Assembly (NCBI RefSeq): GCF_002776525.5
Contig: NC_045435.1
Span: 125,281,038 to 125,345,037 of the forward strand
Length of the DNA: 64,000 bases
Source: Piliocolobus tephrosceles
Lineage: Eukaryota; Chordata; Mammalia; Primates; Cercopithecidae
Direction: 5' to 3'
Positions 1 through 9,690 of the stretch are shown here, piece after piece. Under the pieces are notes generated by a model. That model did not search any database, was not told the origin of the DNA, and saw only the letters and a list, made by a program, of their open reading frames with translations. The position numbers were made by a program, and so were the translations under genes. The first letter of the stretch is position 1. Each line of letters starts with the position of its first letter.

Positions 1-218
1 TGCACCACCTTAGAGTTGTGAGCCCTTAAAAGGGACAGGAATTGCTCACTCGGGGGCTTGACTCTTGAGACAAGAGTCTTGCTAATGCCTCCAGCTGAAT
101 AAACCCCTTCCTTCTTTAACTGGGTGTCTGAGGAGTTTCGTCTGTGGCNNNNNNNNNNAACCCCTTCCTTCTTTAACTGGGTGTCTGAGGAGTTTCGTCT
201 GTGGCTCGTCCTGCTACA
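1..218 (+). mobile_element. 3' part of a class I ERV LTR (solo or truncated)
   Basis: The stretch has an AATAAA polyadenylation signal at 98-103 and then a U5-like end finishing in GGCTCGTCCTGCTACA at 203-218, the typical terminus of several primate gammaretrovirus-like LTRs. The 5' part lies outside the window. I could not name the subfamily from memory. The region is broken by ten Ns at 149-158, with an identical 47-bp block on either side, so its true length is shorter than shown. No internal ERV sequence follows. Confidence 0.7.
149..158. other. Assembly gap (10 N) with duplicated flanks
   Basis: Ten Ns separate two perfect copies of the same 47-bp sequence (102-148 and 159-205). This is what two overlapping contigs look like when they were joined with a token gap instead of merged. 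It is not biological sequence. Confidence 0.93.
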
Positions 219-340
219 GAACAGCAATGTGGATCAATTAGACCTTACAGATATATATATGATATTTTACGCAACAATAGCAATGGTACTTCTTAAATAC
301 ACATGAAACATTATTCAGTATCAACCAAATATTAGGTCAC

Positions 341-671
341 TGCTATAATCTGAATATTTGTTCTTCCAAAACTCATGTTAAAATGTAATTGACATTGTAA
401 CAGTATTAAAAGGTGGGAACTCTGGGATGTGATGGGTCATGATGGGCCCCACCCACATAGGTAGGATTATTGCCATCATCAGAGAATGAGTTTGTCCCCC
501 TTCTGTCTTTTTGCCCTTTTCCTTTTGTATCATGTGATGACACAGCAAAAAGCCCTCACCAAATATTGGTGCTTTGCTATTGAACTTCTCAACTTCCAAA
601 TCTCTGAGCCCATAAATTTCTGTTGATTGTGAATATTATTTCCTGCGGTATTATGCTAAAGCAGTACAAAA
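341..671 (+). mobile_element. ERVL-MaLR LTR (MLT1/MST-like)
   Basis: It starts TGCTATAATCTGAATATTTG and has the MaLR layout: an AAAACTCATGTT block, an AGGTGGGAACT block, a gene-poor middle, then CTCACCAAAT, CTTCTCAACTTCC and a final GTATTATGCTAAAGCAGTACAAAAT. Heavy point divergence indicates an old insertion. There is no internal MaLR sequence, so it is a solo LTR. Confidence 0.75.
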
Positions 672-679
672 TAAAATAG

Positions 680-2270
680 GATAACCATAAAAGAAGTCTC
701 AACAATTTGAAAAAGGTTAAAATCATGCAAAATGCTTTTTTCAGATCACAATGGAATAAAGCTAAAAATTAGCAGCAAAAGAAAAACTGGAAAAATTCTC
801 AGATATATGCAAATTATGGAACACATTCTTAAAAATCAATAAACCAAAGAAATCATAAAAGAAAAGAAAATCCTGAAACAAACAAAAACAGAACTATAAC
901 ATAACAAAACTTATGGAGCACAGAAAAACAATACTAAGAGGGAAGTTTATAGTTGTAAGAGGGTTTAATAAAAAACAGAAATATCTCACATCAGCAACCT
1001 AACTGTACACCTCAAGAAACTAGAAAATAAAGAACAAACTACACCCATAGCTAGCAGAATAAGTGAAATAAAAATTAGAGAAGAGAAAATAAAGAGGAAA
1101 AACAATAGAAAAAAATGAACCTAAAAGTTAGTTTTCAGAAAATATCTATAAAATTGACAAATTTTTATCTAGATTCACTAAAAACAGACAAGTTTCAATG
1201 AACTAAAATTAGAAAATGAAAGAGAAAACATTGCAACCATAACAAATAAATAAATAAATTATAAGAGAATATTATGAACAATTGTACTTCAACAAACTAG
1301 ATGACGAAGATGAAATCAACAAATTTCTAGAAACACACAAAATATCGAAGTTGAACCAGACCAATAAATAGTAACAAAATTACTCATAATTTACAAACTT
1401 CCATGCAAAGAAAAGTCCAGGAGCTGATGGCTTCACTGGAAAACTCTACCAAACATTTCCTCTACCAAACAATTACCAAACACTTATCACAGAATACTTA
1501 GTACCGATCTTCCTGAATTCTTTCAAAAAATTAAAAAGGAGCAATATTTTCAAACTCCTACTATGAAGCTAACATAACCCTGATACCAAAGCCAGACAAA
1601 GACAGAAAAAAAAAAAAAACATACAGATGAATATAATTGATCAATATTGGTACAAAATTTCTCAATAAAATACTGGCAAACTAAATTCAACAGCATATGA
1701 AAAGGATTATAAACCATGACTAAGAAGGGTTTATTCCTAAAATACAAAGATGGTTTAACATACCAATCAATGTAATATACCATGTTAACCTAATCATAGA
1801 TAAAAGCCATATGATAATCTCAATTTATACAGACAAAGCATTTGAAGAAGAAAAAAAAAAAAAAAAAGTCAGTACACTTTTATAATAAAAATTCCCCAAC
1901 AAACTAGGAATAAAAGGAAACTACTGTAAGATAATACAGCCACATATGAAAATTTTATAGTCAATATTATAGTCAATGGGGATAGACTGAAATCCTTTCC
2001 TGTAAGATGAGGAACGAGACAAGAATTCCTACTCTCATCACTTCTATTCAACATAGTACTGGAAACCTTACCAAGAGCAATTAGACAAGAAGAAAAAAAT
2101 CAAAAGCTTCCACACTGGAAAGGAAAAAGTCAAATTATCTCTGTCCACAGATGATATTATCTTATATGTAGAAAATCTTCAAGATTCTACATTAAAAAAA
2201 GTTAGAATTAATAAATGAGTTCAGCACAGTAGCAGGATAAAACATCAACACACACAAGTCAATTGCATTT
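680..2270 (+). mobile_element. Old L1 (L1M-like) ORF2 fragment, part 1
   Basis: Plus-strand L1 ORF2 sequence runs from the segment after the endonuclease domain into the reverse transcriptase. Recognisable blocks include AAAAGTCCAGGAGCTGATGG (1412), ACTCTCATCACTTCTATTCAACATAG (2031) and the RT active-site region near 2145 (CTGTCCACAGATGATATTAT). All frames carry many stops. The element resumes at 2480, 4255 and 5570 after nested insertions. Confidence 0.82.
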
Positions 2271-2274
2271 TTTT

Positions 2275-2475
2275 CACTTTCAACTTTTATTTTAGAATCA
2301 GGGGGTACATGTGCAAATTAGGTATGAAGGGATATTGTGTGATGCTGAGGTATAGCATATGAATGAATCCATCATATAAATAGCATAGTACAAATTGGTA
2401 GATTTTTTCAACTCTTACCCTGTCTCCCTCTCCTCTTTCATAATCCTCAGTGCCTATTGTTCCCATAAAAGTATT
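2275..2475 (-). mobile_element. Short minus-strand L1 3' end
   Basis: Read on the minus strand this is the 3' end of an L1 3'UTR. On the plus strand it shows CTTTTATTTTAGAATCAGGGGGTACATGTGCA and then a decayed 'CTCAGTGCCTATTGTTCCC' block. It interrupts the plus-strand L1, whose ORF2 continues immediately after. Confidence 0.7.
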
Positions 2476-2479
2476 TTTT

Positions 2480-2895
2480 TTCTTAATTTTCTTCTCAGAT
2501 TATTCATTGTAACTGTATAGAAATGCAGTTCAATACACAGGGTCATTTGCATTTCATACACAATCAATGAACAATCTGAAAAGAAAATTAAGAAGACAAT
2601 TAAATTTAAAACAGCATATAAAAACAGAAAATACTTTGAAATAAACCTAACCAAAGAGGTGAAAGACTTGTACAAAAAAACATTTAAACATCATTAAAAG
2701 ATATTCTTAAAGTCACAAATAAAAAAAGGATGTAATATTCGTAGATTGGAAAAAAATATTATTAAAATATTTATACTACCCGAAGCAATCTTCAGATTTA
2801 ATAAAACTGTATCAAAATTCTAATTGAATTTTTTGAAGAAATTAAATAAATTCTAAAATTTATATGAAATCTCATGAGATTCTAAACAACAAAAT
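2480..2895 (+). mobile_element. Old L1 ORF2 fragment, part 2
   Basis: Continuation of the 680-2270 element, downstream of the RT core. It contains AACCTAACCAAAGAGGTGAAAGACTTGTAC (2644) and CTATAAATTTTATATGAAATCTCA-like ORF2 sequence. It is broken again at about 2895 by a minus-strand L1. Confidence 0.75.
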
Positions 2896-2949
2896 TTTTA
2901 TTTATTTATTTATTTTAGGTTATTCATTCTTGTTTCTTTTTTAATCTAA

Positions 2950-2950
<1 letters not shown>

Positions 2951-3001
<51 letters not shown>
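2951..3001. repeat. (ATT)n microsatellite
   Basis: About 17 uninterrupted ATT units lie next to the 3' end of the minus-strand L1. This is an expanded form of the AATAAT tail normally seen after the L1 3'UTR. Confidence 0.95.
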
Positions 3002-3004
<3 letters not shown>

Positions 3005-3329
3005 CTTTAAGTTCTAGGGTACATGTGCATAACGTGCAGGTTTGTTACATATGTATACTTGTGCCATGTTGGTGTGCTGCACCCATCAACTCGTCAGCAC
3101 CCATCAATTCATCATTTATATCATGTATAACTCCCAATGCAATCCCACACCCCTTCCCCCCAGTGATAGGTCCCGATGTGTGATGTTCCCCTTCCCGAGT
3201 CCAAGTGATGTCATTGTTCAGTTCCCACCTATGAGTTAGAACATGCGGTGTTTGGTTTTCTCTTCTTGTGATAGTTTGCTAAGAATGATGGTTTCCAGCT
3301 GCATCCATGTTCCTACAAAGGACGCAAAC

Positions 3330-4079
3330 TCATCCTTTTTTTATGGCTGCATAGTATTCCATGGTGTATATGTGCCACATTTTCTTAATCCAGTCTGTCA
3401 CTGATGGACATTTGGGTTGATTCCAAGTCTTTGCTATTGTGAATAGTGCTGCAATAAACATACGTGTGCATGTGTCTTTGTAGTAGAATAATTTATAATC
3501 CTTTAGGTATATACCCAGTAGTGCGATGGCTGGGTCATATGGTACATCTAGTTCTAGATCCTTGAGGAATTGCCATACTGTTTTCCATAATGGTTGAACT
3601 AGTTTACAATCCCACCAACAGTATAAAAGTGTTCCTATTTCTCCACATCCTCTCCAACACCTGTTGTTTCCTGATTTTTTAATGATTGCCATTCTAACTG
3701 GTGTGAGATGGTATCTCATTGTGGTTTTGATTTGCATTTCTCTGATGGCCAGTGATGATGAGCATTTTTTCATGTGTCTGTTGGCTGTATGAATGTCTTC
3801 TTTTGAGAAATGTCTGTTCATATCCTTTGCCCACTTTTTGATGGGGTTGTTTGTTTTTTTCTTGTATATTTGTTTGAGTTCTTTGTAGATTCTGGAAATT
3901 AGCCCTTTGTCAGATGAGTAGATTGCAAAAATTTTCTCCCATTCTGTAGGTTTCCTGTTCACTCTGATGGTAGTTTCTTTTGCTGTGCAGAAGCTCTTTA
4001 GTTTAATTAGATCCCATTTGTCAATTTTGGCTTTTGCTGCCGTTGCTTTTGGTGTTTTAGACATGAAGTCCTTGCCCAT
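3330..4079 (-). pseudogene. L1 ORF2p C-terminal remnant, 249 codons open
   Basis: This is the longest interpretable open frame in the window. It encodes the C-terminal part of L1 ORF2p, the endonuclease/reverse transcriptase of LINE-1. It begins at an internal methionine (MGKDFMSKTP) and runs through the C-terminal domain to YTMEYYAAIKKG, where a local frameshift or stop ends it shortly before the usual C-terminus. The residues CWRGCGEIGTLLYCWWDC correspond to the cysteine-rich C-terminal motif, with changes from the usual form. The endonuclease and reverse transcriptase domains are absent because the insertion is 5' truncated, so no active enzyme can be made. It remains open because the element is young, and there is no sign that it is selected. 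Confidence 0.85.
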
Positions 4080-4254
4080 GCCTATGTCCTGAATGGTACT
4101 ACCTAGAGTTTCTTCTAGGGTTTTTATGGTAATAGGTCTAACATTTAAGTCTCTAATCCATCTTGAATTAATCTTAGTATAAGGAGCAAGGAAAGGATCC
4201 AGTTTCAGCTTTCTACTTATGGCTAGCCAATTTTCCCAGCACCATTTTAAAAAA

Positions 4255-4430
4255 GCCTAAAGACTCATGCTTTCTGATTTCAAAAACATTACAAAGCCAC
4301 AGTAATAAAACCAACATGGCACTGGCATAAAGACTGACAAATAGACCAAAGCAATAGAATACAGAGCCCAGGAGTTAGTATCAATTTACAACAGTATAAG
4401 TGCTGCCAACTTTTCTTAAATGGGAATGGC
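4255..4430 (+). mobile_element. Old L1 ORF2 fragment, part 3
   Basis: The plus-strand L1M resumes after the minus-strand insertion. It shows TTTCTGATTTCAAAAACATTACAAAGCCACAGTAATAAAACCAACATGGCACTGGCATAAAG-type sequence, with the usual ORF2 order 'cacagtaat...ggcactggcataaag...gaccaaagcaatagaatacagagccca'. Confidence 0.75.
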
Positions 4431-4765
4431 ATATATGTCTACTCTATCTTGATAAGATTACTGCCTAATTACAAGGAAACATGACAAGGTCAACCATAGA
4501 GAACAAGTGCCTTAAATAATCCCAATACTCTAAAAAGGGACAGATCCAGGGCTCTATCTGACCACAAATGGGCTGTTCTTCCCTAAAGACCTTAAATCAG
4601 AATCTCATAGAATATGATAATTGATATTCCCAGATATGGGTTACCACATGAATGATTAGGAAGGTATGTGTTAAGCAGGAAAACTTGTATCTAGAGAAAT
4701 CTGCATTAAAAACTATCCTTATATATCCTCTGCTGGGAGACAGAATTTGTCCTCAGGGAAAAGAA
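4430..4765. other. Unassigned segment between L1 pieces
   Basis: About 335 bp do not read as L1 on either strand. They lie between two pieces of plus-strand L1. The segment includes GGGACAGATCCAGGGCTC (4547) and CCTCTGCTGGGAGACAG (4728), which look LTR-like, but I could not assign a family. Confidence 0.4.
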
Positions 4766-4769
4766 AAAT

Positions 4770-5565
4770 AATTCGTCCTGGAAATAATAAGTGCTGGAGA
4801 GAACATGGATAAAAATAATCTCTTACATATTGTTGATAGGAATATAAGTTAGTACAAGCACTATGGAGAACAGTTTGGAGGTTCCTCAAAAACATAAAGA
4901 TAGAACTGCTATACGATTGAGCAATCCCACTGTTAGGCACATACTCAAAGAAAGGAAATCAGGATTATTGCAGGTCTCTTCACAATGGCCAAGATTTGAA
5001 AGCAACCTAAGTGTCCATCAAGAGATGAATTGATAAAGAAAATGCAGTACATATACTTAATGGAGTAGCATACAGCCATAAAAAAAGAATGGTATCCAGT
5101 CATTTAAAACAACATGAATGAAACTGAAGGTCATTATGTTAAGTGAAATAAGTTAGGCACAGAAAGGCAAAATTCATGTGTTCTTACTTATTTTTAGAAT
5201 TCAAATTGAAATGATTGAACTTATGAAGATAAGAGTAGAAGAATGGTAACAGAGACTGAGAAAGGTAGTAGTGGAGAGAGGAGTAGTGGAGATAGTCAAT
5301 GAGTACAAAAAGTAGTTAGAAAGAATAAATAATACCTAATAATTGATAACACACCTCATGACTATAGTCAATAATAATTAAATTATCTATTTTAAAATAA
5401 CTAAAAGAGTATAGATTATTTGTATATGAAAGATATATACTGGAGCTGATGGATACCCCATTTACCATGAGGTGATTAATATGTATTGCATGCCTGTGTT
5501 AAAATATTTCTTGTACTCCACAAATATATGCACATACTATGTACCCACAAAAATTAAAAATTAAA
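4770..5565 (+). mobile_element. L1 3' end (L1PB/L1MA-like)
   Basis: This piece runs from the ORF2 C-terminal region (GTGCTGGAGAGAACATGG) through CAGCCATAAAAAAAGAATGG and the 3'UTR to ATGTACCCACAAAAATTAAAAATTAAAG. It appears to be a separate insertion, because the older L1 continues afterwards with upstream ORF2 sequence (5690 onwards). Confidence 0.75.
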
Positions 5566-5601
5566 GAAGAATACATATCCCAGAAATAAACTCTCTTGCA
5601 T

Positions 5602-5690
5602 AGTCAAATTACCTTTAATATTTGACTATTAAATATCAAGATATTTAACATCAAAATATCTAATATCAAGATATTATATATCAAGACTAT
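5602..5690. repeat. Small local repeats in L1
   Basis: A 9-bp inverted repeat (TAGTCAAAT / ATTTGACTA, 5601-5628) is followed by three to four imperfect copies of an ATATCAAGAT-type unit, to 5690. It looks like local slippage within the decayed L1. Confidence 0.6.
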
Positions 5691-6104
5691 ACAATGTGGA
5701 AAGAATCATCTCTTCATCAAAAGGTATCAGAAAAGATGGATTTGTCCGTGCAAAACAATGAAGTTGGACCCTAATTTTACAAGATACACAAAAATTAAGA
5801 TGAATAAAACACTTTTATGTAAAACCACAAATCACACCATCCCTGGAAGAAAATAAAAGAAAGATGCTTTAGAACATAGGACTTGGCAATGATTTCTTGG
5901 ATATGACAATAAAAGTATAGGCGACAAAGGCAGAAATAGACAAATAAGACATAACAAGATTACAAGCTTACTAAAATCTTTTGTGCATTACAGGAAAAAT
6001 CCACAATGAAAAGGCAATCTACACAATACGAGAAAATATTTATAAAGCGTATACATATAATAAGATGTTAACACATAGAATATGTAAAGAACTCCCATAG
6101 CACA

Positions 6105-6222
6105 ACTATAAATATATAGTTGTTATATAGTTATATATATATATGTATATACACACGTATACATACATATATGTGTATATGTATATGTGTATATACATAT
6201 GTATATATGTACATACATATAA
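6105..6222. repeat. TA/CA-rich microsatellite inside L1
   Basis: About 120 bp of alternating TA, TGTA and CATA units interrupt the ORF2 sequence of the old L1. Open frames reading across it on both strands are low-complexity and are not genes. Confidence 0.9.
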
Positions 6223-6399
6223 TTAGCAAAGGAGTTGAAAAGATATTTTTCAAAGAAGATATAAAAATGGCCAACAAGCATATGAAAAGATACTCAGCAT
6301 CAGTAATCATCAGAGAAATGCAAATCAAAACATTAATGAAGATTGGAAACAGAACAGAAAGCAGAACAGAAACCTTCACCAATCATTCCCCAAGAAGAA

Positions 6400-7640
6400 C
6401 AGTAATTTAACAACTATCTACACACAAAAAAATTAATAAGAACAAAAAACAAGGTGAACCCTCATGGTATCGTGGATTCCGGTTGTCTGCTACTTTTCAA
6501 CCAAGGGCCCCACTGCTCTGTGTCTCTGAGTAAATTTGAAAGGTATTCTACGCCATAAGCACTGCAACTCTTAAGTGAGTCCTAGGTCTGAAACTAGACC
6601 CACAGACAGTGGGATGGTGGGGGTGAGACAACTTACTGAGACACTAGATGAGGCAGCCAAATGAGTGTGGCATCACCCCTCCCTAACGGCAGGCTGCACA
6701 GCTTGTGACTCCAAAAGACTACCTTTTCTTTGCTTGAGGACAGGAGAGGGAAGAATGGGGAGGACTTTGTTTTGCATGTTGGATACCAGATCAGCCACAG
6801 CAGGATAGGGAATTGGTCAGAGTGGTGAGGCCCTCATTCCGGTTCCTAGAATGGGACCTGGATGTCCAGATGACATTTCCAGACACACTTTGGGCCAGAA
6901 AGAAACAGGCTGCCTTGAAGAGAAGAACCCACTCCTGACTACATTCATTACCAGCTAACTGAAGAGTCTTTGGGGCCTGAACAACCAGCTGCAATACCCA
7001 GGTACTATGTAGAAGATCTTGGATGAGTCTCTGCTACTTGCTGGCTTCAGGTAACACAGCACTCACAATTGCTGTGCTCTCCTTCCCTCAGTACCTTGAG
7101 ATGCTCCCTGCACCATACTTCTGCTGATTTATGGTGTGGGTGGAGTGGCTTTGAGATTCAAGTACGTTGCCAGCTTTGGTGACTTAAAGATGAAACTCCT
7201 GCTTGAGAAAAGCAGAGTGACAAGTAAAGGGGACTTTTGTCTTGCACATTAGGTACAGCAGTGGCCACAGAGAGGTAGAGCACCAAGTGAGTCAAGACTT
7301 GACTCTTGAATGACATCTTTTGACTTGCTCTGGGCCAGAGGGAATTTCATTGCCGTGAAGGGTGAGTCCCAAGACAGGCAGCATTCACCGCAAGCCAACT
7401 TAAAAGACCTCAGGCCTTAAGGGAATATCAGCGGTAGTCTAGCAGAACTTTACATGGTCTCCTGTGGTGATGAGTACAAGGTGAGGCTCCTCTGCCTTTA
7501 GAAAGTGGAGGGAAGACTGGGAAGGTCTCTATCTTGTGGTTTGAGGGCTAGCACAGCATCAGTACAATAAAATACCAGATAGACTTCTAAGGTTTTTGAA
7601 TCTAGTCCCTGACTCCTGGAATGCACCTCCAGACTTACCC
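6400..7640 (+). mobile_element. L1 5' untranslated region (L1PB/L1MA-like)
   Basis: This GC-richer 1.2 kb has the tandemly organised 5'UTR of a middle-aged primate L1. Diagnostic blocks are GAGGACAGGAGAGGGAAGAATGGGGAGGACTTTG (about 6737), TTGGATACCAGATCAGCCACAGCAGGATAGGG (6780), and a related block at 7245-7290 (GCACATTAGGTACAGCAGTGGCCACAGAGAGG). This is the promoter-bearing part of an L1, so the element beginning here was close to full length at insertion. It is too diverged for me to predict activity. Confidence 0.75.
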
Positions 7641-7764
7641 AGGGGCTGGGGCCCTCACTGCTCTAAACAAAAGGACAAAGGCTTTCCCATGCGGCTGGCT
7701 TTGCCACCTGCTGATTGTAGCGCACCAGGGCTTTGAGCAAATACAAGCAGCAGTAAAAGAGAAA

Positions 7765-8215
7765 GCAGAATAAAAGACAGGGGTAGAAAGTTTATTCAAA
7801 GGAATAATTACAGAGAACTTCCCAAACCTGGAGAAATATATCAATATTCAAATCCAAGAAGGTTATACAACATCAAGCAAATTTAACCCAGAAAAGATTA
7901 TCTCAAGGGATCTAATAATCAAACTTCTAGAAATCAAGAACGAAAAAGTATCCTAAAGCAGCAAGAGAAAGAAAGAAAGAAATGTACAATGAAGTTCCAA
8001 TACATCTGGAAACAGACTTTTTATTAGAAACCTTTCTGGCCAGGAGAAAGTGGCATGACACATTTAGGGCTGAAGGAAAAGAAAAATTTACCCTAGAAAA
8101 GTATATCTGGCAAAAATAACCTTCAAGTATAAAAGGGAAATAAGTATTTTCCCACACAAACCAAAAGCTAAGGGATTTCACCAACACCAGACCTGTCAAA
8201 CAATAATTGGTAAAG
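7765..8215 (+). pseudogene. L1 ORF1 C-terminal remnant
   Basis: L1 ORF1 encodes an RNA-binding chaperone that coats L1 RNA. Only its C-terminal third is recognisable here: AAACTTCTAGAAATCAAGAACG, then CTAAAGCAGCAAGAGAAAG, CCTTTCTGGCCAGGAGAAAGTGGCATGAC, and GGGATTTCACCAACACCAGACCTGTC near 8170. The coiled-coil-encoding 5' part appears deleted, because 5'UTR-type sequence lies within about 130 bp upstream. Several stops and indels break every frame. The inter-ORF segment with TAACTGTAGGGTATAAATCAC (8340) follows, before ORF2. Confidence 0.72.
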
Positions 8216-9690
8216 GGAATACTTTAATTAGAAATAAACAAATGCAAAAGAATGTTAATGAAGAGTAAATAATCACTCAAAGTTGCAAAACTCACTAGTA
8301 ATAGTAAATACACAGACAAACACAGAGTATTGCAACACTGTAACTGTAGGGTATAAATCACCCATTCTAACCAGGAAGAACCAGTCAAAAATAACTACAC
8401 CAAATTTTCAAGACATAGACAGAACCACAAGATATAAATAGAAACAACAAAAAGTTAAAAAGTAGTGGGGATAAAGTTAAGGCATAGAATTTTAATAGTT
8501 TTCTTTTTGTCTGGTTGTCTATAGAAACAATATTAAATTCTTATCAGGTTAAAATAATGGGTTATAAGGTACTATTTGCAAGCCTCACAATAACCTCAAA
8601 CAAAAAACATACAATGAATACACAAAACATAAAAAGCAAGAAACTAATTCATGTCTCCAGAAAAGATCACCATCACTAAAGGAAGACAGGAAACAAAGAC
8701 AAAAGGTCACCAAAAAAAAAAAAAAAAAAAAAACCCAGAAAATAAATAACAAAAGGGCAGGAGTAAGTCCTTATTTATCAATAACATTAAATATAAATGA
8801 ACTAAACCTGCCAACAGCCGAAATATATAGACCGGTTGAATGGATACAAAAACAAGACCCATTCATCTGTTGCCTACAAGAAAAACACTTCACCTATGAA
8901 GACCACATACACTGAAAAATAAAAAGACTGGAAAAAGATATTCCATGCCATCAGAAATGAAAAAAAGAGGAGTTGCCATAATTTTTACAGACAAAATAGA
9001 TTTCAAGACAAATCTATACAAAGAGACAAAGAAGGTCCCTATGTAATGATAAGGGGGTCAATTTAGCAAGAGGATATAACAATTATAAATATTTATATGC
9101 ACCCAACACTGAAGCATTTAGATATATAAAGAAATCATTATGAGAGCTAGCTGGAGACTTCAACATCCCAGGTTGAAAATTGGACATATCTTCCAGACAG
9201 AAGAGGAACAGAAAAAAATCAAACTTAACCTGCACTATAGGCTAAATGGATCTAATGTTTACAGAACATTTAATTAAATGGTTATAGAACACAAATTATT
9301 TTGCTCAGCACATGGATCATTCTCAATAATAGATCATAATTTAGGTCACAAAAAAGTTTTAACACATTCAAAAAATTGGAATAATATCAAACATCTTCTC
9401 TGTTCCGAATGGAATAAACTAAAAAATTAATAACAAGAACAACTGTGGAAACTACACAAATATATGGAAATCAAAGAATATGCTCCTGAATGGCCAGTAA
9501 GTCAATGAAAAAATTAAGAAAGAAATTGAAAACTTTCATGCAACAAATGATAACGTAAACACAGCATTCCAGAACCAATGGGCTATAGCAAAAGCAGCAC
9601 TCAGAGCGAAGTTTATACTTCCCCCTTTTTGATGTGCCTACATCAAAAAGAAGGAAACACTTCAGATAAATAATCTAATAATGCATCTTC
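8215..9690 (+). mobile_element. L1 inter-ORF spacer and ORF2 endonuclease remnant
   Basis: The same plus-strand L1 continues through the ORF1-ORF2 spacer and an A22 run at 8712-8733. It then enters the ORF2 endonuclease region (AAGTCCTTATTTATCAATAACATT, 8765; CATTCATCTGTTGCCTACAAG, 8861; GGAGACTTCAACATCCC, 9152; CACATGGATCATTCTCAATAATAGATCATAA, 9309) and reaches 9690. There a younger L1 interrupts it. Many frameshifts are present. The element resumes at 13357. Confidence 0.8.

Larger units (their letters stand above)
2945..4250 (-). mobile_element. Young L1PA-type element, 5' truncated, minus strand
   Basis: The 3'UTR starts at 3001 (TATACTTTAAGTTCTAGGG on the plus strand). It includes the doubled 'cacccatcaactcgtcagcacccatcaattcatc' unit typical of Old World monkey L1s. 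ORF2 C-terminal sequence follows, and the element is cut at about 4250 inside ORF2, within the 'CCAGCACCATTT' block. It is inserted into the old plus-strand L1, which resumes at about 4255. I could not see a clean target-site duplication. Confidence 0.88.
5570..6395 (+). mobile_element. Old L1 ORF2 fragment, part 4
   Basis: The oldest plus-strand L1 resumes: AAACAATGAAGTTGGACCC (5752), TTGGCAATGATTTCTTGGATATGAC (5884) and, after a TA-rich expansion, AAATGGCCAACAAGCATATGAAAAGATACTCAGC (6265). It stops at about 6395, where a different L1 5'UTR starts. Confidence 0.8.

Noticed and set aside
6120..6410. Frames on both strands rich in I, Y and H
   Set aside because: They come from translation of a TA/CA microsatellite fused to decayed L1 ORF2.
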